Positions 53,503-58,299 of a stretch of DNA of 58,299 nt are shown in pieces. Position 1 is the first letter of the stretch. The number at the start of each line of letters is the position of its first letter. This stretch comes from Candidatus Omnitrophota bacterium (GTDB taxonomy: Bacteria > Hinthialibacterota > Hinthialibacteria > Hinthialibacterales > JAKPRU01), in the NCBI GenBank assembly GCA_029570205.1, contig JAKQSI010000076.1, positions 1 to 58,299 on the forward strand, read 5' to 3'. The notes beneath the pieces were generated by a model. The model did no database searches. It saw nothing but the letters and a program-made list of their open reading frames with translations, and had not been told where the DNA came from. A program made the position numbers and the translations under genes.

Positions 53503-53580
53503 GTCATTCCGTCATAAACCCGAATCCCCCTCAACGTCATTCCGGCCTCTATTCGTCATTCCGGCGAAAGCCGGAATCCA
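53503..53580. repeat. REP-like cluster, three degenerate units
   Basis: GTCATTCC is at 53503-53510, GTCATTCCGGC at 53536-53546, and a full palindrome TTCCGGC (53559-53565) with GCCGGAA (53570-53576) around GAAA. It lies in the 146-base gap between the HtrA-like gene and the anti-sigma gene. Confidence 0.75.
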
Positions 53581-53606
53581 AGTCTTATGCGTTGTCAATC
53601 GAAGAA

Positions 53607-54293
53607 TCACAATCGACCCGATAGGGAGGCCATCGCGATATCCGTCTGCGGGCGGAAAACGGGGAGTGGCAGAGAAGGATTATTCAGCTGAGAACGAAAG
53701 TCCTCGTAGTTCCCTTTCGTTCTGATCCCGGTGAAATTCTGGAGTGTACGGATTCTTTCGGCGCTCTGGTTGATTTGCTCAAGTTCTTTTGCAATATCCA
53801 CTTCTTCTTTTACCCTTACCACCGGTCCCTGTGTCGGTTCCAACGCCGGTGTCGGTTCGAGCGCCGCTGTCGGTTTCAAAACGGCAAGAGTCTCAAGCGG
53901 TTGCATCATCGGAGGAGCCGTGAGTGTATCCATGTCCCACCAAGCCAGAATGGCTGCCAAAACCCCAACCACAGCGGCCACCGGAATGGGCCGCAAAACA
54001 CCCCAACCCCAACCGAACGATATCACATCCCACCATCTGGAAGACTTCCGGGCTGTCCCAAACCGCTCCTCCAGACCCGCACGCAGGACCTCCGGCTGAT
54101 AAGGAATCTCCGCTTCGTCAACCTCCCATTCCTCCAAAAGGCTCCAGGCCTGTTCGAATTCGTACAGATTCCGACGACAATCCCGGCAGATCCGCACATG
54201 CCGCTCCACACGCATCCGCTCCTCGACATCGCAGTCGCAGGATACATACCTCGACAAAAGATCTTGATCGAATCGGCAAGGATGTTCGTCCAT
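53607..54293 (-). CDS. Zinc-finger anti-sigma factor
   Basis: A 228-residue membrane protein. The ZAS motif H-x3-C-x2-C is visible as R-H-V-R-I-C-R-D-C (H32, C36, C39), binding the sigma factor. A hydrophobic segment at about 101-119 (P-V-A-A-V-V-G-V-L-A-A-I-L-A) is the membrane span. The periplasmic part has a Pro/Thr-rich linker (T-A-A-L-E-P-T-P-A-L-E-P-T), then a charged helix. The start lies one base beyond the stop of the sigma gene. It would release the sigma factor on regulated proteolysis. Confidence 0.87.
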   Translation of the reverse strand: MDEHPCRFDQDLLSRYVSCDCDVEERMRVERHVRICRDCRRNLYEFEQAWSLLEEWEVDEAEIPYQPEVLRAGLEERFGTARKSSRWWDVISFGWGWGVLRPIPVAAVVGVLAAILAWWDMDTLTAPPMMQPLETLAVLKPTAALEPTPALEPTQGPVVRVKEEVDIAKELEQINQSAERIRTLQNFTGIRTKGNYEDFRSQLNNPSLPLPVFRPQTDIAMASLSGRL

Positions 54294-54294
54294 G

Positions 54295-55029
54295 TTATTG
54301 ATATTCCTCCATCAACGGACGGAGAATTTGTCTCAGTTTCAAATGCGCCCGGTACGCGCGTTGTTTGATCGATTCCGGGGTGACGTTCAATATCTCGGCA
54401 ATCTCGATATATGACAACCCTTGATACTTATTCAAAATAATCACTTCCCTCTGGTCCGGCGAGAGAGAGTTGATGGCGCGCATAATGATGTCCTGATGCA
54501 CTCTCTCTGCATATTCCTCACGCGCATCCGGCCCTTTCTCCATCGTCGCGTCAATCACCGACATGGTATCCCCCGATGAATTGGTGGGCGCATCGGTGTC
54601 CCGTTGCACCAGTCGATTCCAATATCGACGCTTTTCGTCAATGCAGAGATTGCGGGCAATCCGGTACATCCAGGAGGTAAACTTCGATTTCGGCTCCCAG
54701 CGTTCCCGGCTGCCATACACCCGCATAAACGTTTCCTGTACCAGGTCTTCCGCCAATTGCCGATCCTGCACAATACGCAGGATAAACGAGAAAACCGGCC
54801 TGTAATGACGCTTATAGAGTTCTTCAAGCGCCTCCTGTTTTCCCACCCGACAGGCCATCATCAATTCTTCATCGGAAAGACCCTGCAAGTTCCGCAACGT
54901 CAGCGGCATGGATGCAAGCCTGCCGCCGCTCTCCCCGGCGTTTTTCTCCAGAGCTCGCTCCATGGTCTGCGTGCTCGCCCATAGGTTCGATCCGGCAGTC
55001 GCTGTCATACTTACTGATTGTCTGCTCAC
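54295..55029 (-). CDS. ECF-type RNA polymerase sigma factor
   Basis: A protein of up to 244 residues; start uncertain (GTG 55029 or ATG 55008). Region 2 (L-Y-K-R-H-Y, E-D-L-V-Q-E-T-F, W-M-Y-R-I-A-R-N) and region 4 (L-S-P-D-Q-R-E-V-I, L-S-Y-I-E-I-A-E-I-L, S-I-K-Q-R) are typical of the group. The N-terminal 40-50 residues are extra and low-complexity. It forms an operon with the anti-sigma factor (one-base gap) and the HtrA-like gene. A TATAAT on the minus strand lies at 55282-55287, about 250 bases upstream, with no good -35. Confidence 0.88.
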   Translation of the reverse strand: MSRQSVSMTATAGSNLWASTQTMERALEKNAGESGGRLASMPLTLRNLQGLSDEELMMACRVGKQEALEELYKRHYRPVFSFILRIVQDRQLAEDLVQETFMRVYGSRERWEPKSKFTSWMYRIARNLCIDEKRRYWNRLVQRDTDAPTNSSGDTMSVIDATMEKGPDAREEYAERVHQDIIMRAINSLSPDQREVIILNKYQGLSYIEIAEILNVTPESIKQRAYRAHLKLRQILRPLMEEYQ

Positions 55030-55438
55030 GATTCTGCTGCGCAGCCGACCTATTTCGGCTCTACTCCTTTCACATAATTACACCTCCGCACACGCTGTAA
55101 ACGAATGCCTCCTGCCTCCGGTAACATGTATTTTATACAAAAACCGCGTCCGTCGAGAATCGGTTCGATTCCACTTCCGGTCAAAGACCCTCAACTCATA
55201 CATAAACCATTGAAATTGCTGATGATACCAACGAATAACCCAATGCGGGGCAATCCTCGTTACTCAAAACCTCTTTCTTGTATTATATACCTAACCGTTT
55301 GGCAAGCCTAGCTTTACATCCATTTCACAACCACCTTTATCTCGTATCCTCGCTGCGCTTTACAGGAAATCATTTCGCCCAAGGATCGGGAGAGACACAC
55401 AGGGAGTTGAACCTGCTCAACTCGTCAACCCCCACCTT
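55030..55438. other. Leader/intergenic region upstream of the sigma gene
   Basis: No gene is supported. The only signal is a minus-strand TATAAT (55282-55287) with a poor -35, possibly the promoter of the sigma operon. A long leader of about 250 bases would result; no riboswitch-like fold was recognised. Confidence 0.4.
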
Positions 55439-55517
55439 ACCTCCCCCGATCTTCGGGGGAGGTATCAACCCTCTTATCCTTCCCCCCGAAGATCGGGGGG
55501 AATACAAGGGAGGTTGA
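55425..55517. repeat. Double C-rich hairpin element with inverted ends
   Basis: Two perfect hairpins: ACCTCCCCCGA (55439-55449) with TCGGGGGAGGT (55453-55463), and TTCCCCCCGA (55480-55489) with TCGGGGGGAA (55493-55502). They are inverted copies of each other, and the whole ends in TCAACC ... GGTTGA. It overlaps the 3' end of the YfhO gene, whose last codons come from it. Could terminate that gene's transcript. Confidence 0.75.
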
Positions 55518-57876
55518 GTTCATTAAACTTATCCAAATGCGCCCTGCCCTTCTGTCGTTTCAAGACCCAAACACACCAGACAATCACCCCAATCAGCCCC
55601 ACGGCGGTGACCATACACCCGATTCTCCACGAACCGGACACAAATCGTACACTAACTTCGTGTTCCCCAGCCGGAACACGAAATGCCGACAAAGCATGCA
55701 TTGCCCTCACAGAGGACTCTCCCCGTTCCCCGTCTATGTATGCTGTCCAGCCCGGATACCACGGCAGCGAAAGAACCAGCCAGCCCTCCCCAGTTGACTT
55801 ATATCGCAGTCGGACCTCCTGTGCTTTCCAGGACAAGACATCCGCCGATCCTGTCACATCACCTGTTTCTAAGTTACTGAATTCTATAGGATTACAATTG
55901 ATTTCCGGGCGATCCCAAGTAAGCCGCAGAAGGTCCTCCAGTGGCCTGAGGGAGCCGGTGTCCGGACGGTAATCTACTTGCTCCAATCCCACCCATCGCA
56001 CCGCACAGGGGGAACGTTCCCGCTCATACACACGAAAATATGGCCCGTCCAACAGTTTCTTAAAGGAAAGTTCACTCGCGTCTTTTGAACAGAGGAGATA
56101 CCGAACGTCAAAAAGGTCGTAAACCGGACTCTCGATTCGTTTCAGTTCCACTGAATCGACAAACCGATCCGGTTCCCAGCCTTCGCTTGCGCCCAACAGG
56201 TCCATGGTGAATCGCAGGCTCATGGGATCGTATCCGCCCAGTCCCATGAGATTCCACGGGATCGTCATATTCGGAAACGGGACGTTTCCCACCATCGCCA
56301 CTCGAAAAGGACCCGATTGCCGCTCCAGGCTCTGCAAGAACTGCGCCTCGGGCGGCGGAGTCAGCCAAACCCGCACGCGGTACGACGGAACCAGGCACCC
56401 ATCCACGTATTTGTATCCGTATAACCACAAATCCGCGCCGACCAGGATTAGCATCCCGACCGCAAAAACCGACCCGCGAAACACCCGGAATTGCCGCCCG
56501 ATCCCATACCACGAGAGCGCAACAAGCAAAAACCCGACTGCGACAAACAGGGAGGTAATCCGAACCACGGAGATGTTCTGAGCGGATTGAAACTCACGAA
56601 ATCTCACAACCAGGGACAGTCCGAATACCCCTACAAAAACCGTAAGCGCAGGCACAGCAAGGTTGCGTAAGCCTTTCTTCGCGCTTTTCAGGGATCGGAG
56701 ATGACAAACCAGCCAGTCCAACCCCCGTCCCGCAAAAAGCGCCATCGGAAGAATCATCCACGGCAGAAACTTTGCCGGCGCGCGGAAATACTTGAATCCG
56801 GGCAAGGCCAAAACCATGCGATAAAAAGGATTGTCGCGACCGCAAGCCAGGAACAGCGCAAACATCGCCGTAAGCAACAATCCAAGCTGGAGAGACCGCT
56901 TGGAGCGCCAACTCCACACACCCAGAATCGCCAGAAAAGGCGTCACCGCTCCTCCGTAAGCCGATGACCAGTAATAGAACCGATCCCAGTGATTCCCCCA
57001 GGCGTGCGAACCGAAAAACTCACCGGCAAACAGGCTGATCAGCCGATGCCAGGAAAAGGAGAACTCCGTTGCCTGCTCGAACGACAGGGCAGACCTGCGA
57101 CCGGAAAGCGGGATATACTCAAGCGTGGGAAATATCTGAAAGGCGCAAAGGATCCCGGCAATCACACCCCCGATAACGAATGCAGCCACACCGCGAACCA
57201 GCCGGTCTTGTCCGGTCGGTCCGCCGTATCCCGCAAGAAAAACCGCCGTGAAAAAGAACGCATAAAAAGCCATTTGCGGATGTCCGCACAGAATCTGCAT
57301 GGACATCAGGAGGGCAAAACAGGCGCATTGCTGCCGTCGAAGCGCGGACGCGTGAACCGCACGGATCGCCGCAAGAAACAGCGCCGGTGTCCAGGATATC
57401 GCAATGTAGGTCAGGTGATTGCCCGCCATGATGTGAATCATGACGAAGCCGTTCAACGCATAAACAAGCGCCGCAAGAGAGGCGGCCCACCGGGAGAGTC
57501 CGCAGGTCCGCCCAAGGCGTATCGTGAACCACAGGCTGATCGACAAATGAAGCAGCAGCGAAAGACCAAAAAAATACTCCAGCGGAAAGGCGAATAGAAT
57601 CAAATCCAGGGGATAAAAAACCGCCGATTGCAGGTTGGCAAGAAACGGCGCGCCGCCGTACGTATGGGGATTCCACAGGGGAACCTGCCCGGCGAACAGG
57701 TTCTCACGGGTGTAGGCTTTCCATGGGAGAAACTGATAGGGAATATCGCCGAACATCGGCTGATTCCCCAGGAAAACAATGCGCCAGGTCAGCAGAACCG
57801 GAACCAGGAAACAGAGCAAATACGGCGCAACGTTGCGGAAAATCGACTGCCGTGACCTGTTTCCGAGAAGACCCAT
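55474..57876 (-). CDS. YfhO-family membrane protein (putative GT-C-like glycosyltransferase)
   Basis: An 800-residue inner-membrane protein. A long N-terminal block of about 12 hydrophobic helices contains L-P-W-K-A-Y, P-L-W-N-P-H, N-L-Q-S-A-V-F-Y-P and the H-P-Q/G-H motifs of YfhO (G-N-H-L-T-Y, C-G-H-P-Q-M). A soluble C-terminal domain with W-Y-P-G-W-T-A-Y-I-D-G and F-R-V-P-A-G-E-H is typical of the family. YfhO proteins are implicated in glycosylation of lipoteichoic acids in Gram-positives; the role here is unknown. The last 14 or so residues (N-L-P-C-I-P-P-D-L-R-G-E-G) are read from a dispersed repeat. Confidence 0.85.
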   Translation of the reverse strand: MGLLGNRSRQSIFRNVAPYLLCFLVPVLLTWRIVFLGNQPMFGDIPYQFLPWKAYTRENLFAGQVPLWNPHTYGGAPFLANLQSAVFYPLDLILFAFPLEYFFGLSLLLHLSISLWFTIRLGRTCGLSRWAASLAALVYALNGFVMIHIMAGNHLTYIAISWTPALFLAAIRAVHASALRRQQCACFALLMSMQILCGHPQMAFYAFFFTAVFLAGYGGPTGQDRLVRGVAAFVIGGVIAGILCAFQIFPTLEYIPLSGRRSALSFEQATEFSFSWHRLISLFAGEFFGSHAWGNHWDRFYYWSSAYGGAVTPFLAILGVWSWRSKRSLQLGLLLTAMFALFLACGRDNPFYRMVLALPGFKYFRAPAKFLPWMILPMALFAGRGLDWLVCHLRSLKSAKKGLRNLAVPALTVFVGVFGLSLVVRFREFQSAQNISVVRITSLFVAVGFLLVALSWYGIGRQFRVFRGSVFAVGMLILVGADLWLYGYKYVDGCLVPSYRVRVWLTPPPEAQFLQSLERQSGPFRVAMVGNVPFPNMTIPWNLMGLGGYDPMSLRFTMDLLGASEGWEPDRFVDSVELKRIESPVYDLFDVRYLLCSKDASELSFKKLLDGPYFRVYERERSPCAVRWVGLEQVDYRPDTGSLRPLEDLLRLTWDRPEINCNPIEFSNLETGDVTGSADVLSWKAQEVRLRYKSTGEGWLVLSLPWYPGWTAYIDGERGESSVRAMHALSAFRVPAGEHEVSVRFVSGSWRIGCMVTAVGLIGVIVWCVWVLKRQKGRAHLDKFNELNLPCIPPDLRGEG

Positions 57877-57923
57877 GACGAGAATCTGTACTCTCCTGTT
57901 GATGAGTCGGAACGGCTCTCTGC

Positions 57924-57952
57924 TTGACTGGAGAACCCTCGCATGGTATCAA
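57924..57952 (+). promoter_or_regulatory. Sigma-70 promoter of the tRNA-Thr/tuf unit
   Basis: TTGACT (57924-57929) and TATCAA (57947-57952) are separated by 17 bases. Transcription would begin about 57960, roughly 55 bases before the tRNA. Region is divergent from the YfhO gene. Confidence 0.55.
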
Positions 57953-58013
57953 TTCTGACTCTAACATGAAGGCATGGATTCGGGAGGTGTGGATCAGACT
58001 CCTCCCGGAATCT

Positions 58014-58086
<73 letters not shown>

Positions 58087-58172
58087 TTGCAGTAACGGTA
58101 CATACAAGCGGCCCGGAGGAATATTCACCGGGCTGCCATTCTCATTCCAATAAAAATCAAAGGAAGAGGACG

Positions 58173-58299
58173 ATGGCGAAGAAGAAATTTGAACGAACGA
58201 AACCGCATGTGAATATCGGGACGATCGGGCATGTGGACCACGGGAAGACGACATTGACGGCGGCGATCACGATGGTGTTGAACCTGAAGGGGTTGGCGG
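58173..58299 (+). CDS. tuf: Elongation factor Tu, 5' part
   Basis: Begins at ATG 58173 with AGGAAGAGGA upstream and runs off the right edge (42 codons). The start [19 protein letters not shown] and the P-loop G-H-V-D-H-G-K-T identify EF-Tu, which delivers aminoacyl-tRNA to the ribosome. Likely cotranscribed with the tRNA-Thr. Confidence 0.97.
   Translation, partial: MAKKKFERTKPHVNIGTIGHVDHGKTTLTAAITMVLNLKGLA

Overview
The window reads as a contiguous piece of a diderm (Gram-negative-type) bacterial chromosome with moderate-to-high GC. It has housekeeping genes (recF, galU, argC, ribF, a tRNA-Thr followed by tuf at the right edge) embedded in secreted, carbohydrate-related and envelope functions. 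A TolC/MacA/MacB-type efflux operon implies an outer membrane. Tat-exported sulfatases, a Tat-exported Gfo/Idh/MocA oxidoreductase, a short-leader pseudopilin, a C25 peptidase with CARDB repeats and a YfhO-type membrane protein are a mix typical of poorly cultured lineages such as Sumerlaeota, Hydrogenedentota or the PVC/Poribacteria neighbourhood. No 16S rRNA is present, so the phylum is inference only.

Left part (1-5.8 kb): a gene start cut by the left edge; a two-gene unit in which the first frame carries an early in-frame TAG; a TPR-methyltransferase; a jelly-roll protein; and a GntR/FadR regulator divergent from a secreted BNR sialidase-like protein. An internally deleted IS630 transposase remnant follows. 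5.85-11.5 kb is the efflux operon (TolC, adaptor, ATPase and permease, transcribed leftwards). 12-15.9 kb holds a sulfatase, a tandem 30-bp palindromic repeat, a Gfo/Idh oxidoreductase and another transposase remnant. 15.9-26.2 kb has an atypical HAD phosphatase overlapping recF, galU, an asparaginase-type Ntn hydrolase divergent from a RidA/D-amino-acid lyase pair, an XRE-ImmA/IrrE + DUF4411 pair that looks like a toxin-antitoxin module, a ThiF/MoeB enzyme and a cytosolic hybrid histidine kinase. 26.3-32.9 kb contains a lone FlgG-like rod/hook gene with a good promoter, a TldD/PmbA protein, two DUF2007-like paralogues (one broken), a secreted Kelch-like propeller, a pseudopilin and a beta-helix/beta-propeller protein.

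Right part: a very large C25 peptidase (33-38.3 kb), argC, a second sulfatase, then an 8-kb gene for a protein of about 2,656 residues that I cannot assign to a family; only its C-terminal fifth resembles an ATP-grasp enzyme. ribF lies between it and a second ATP-grasp-like gene. Next is an ECF sigma / zinc-finger anti-sigma / HtrA-like cassette whose HtrA-like member has lost the catalytic His and Asp. A YfhO-family membrane protein, tRNA-Thr(GGT) and the start of tuf close the window.

Intergenic DNA is rich in short palindromic elements: REP-like TTCCGGC/GCCGGAA units near 13.6, 50.7 and 53.5 kb, CAGGC/GCCTG palindromes at 2.3 and 50.6 kb, a 71-bp repeat shared by 11.9 and 17.6 kb, and a C-rich double hairpin at 55.4 kb that supplies the 3' end of a coding frame. 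The strongest candidates for new biology are the giant ATP-grasp-tailed protein, the sigma/anti-sigma/pseudoprotease cassette, and the two small two-gene units with stop-start overlaps.
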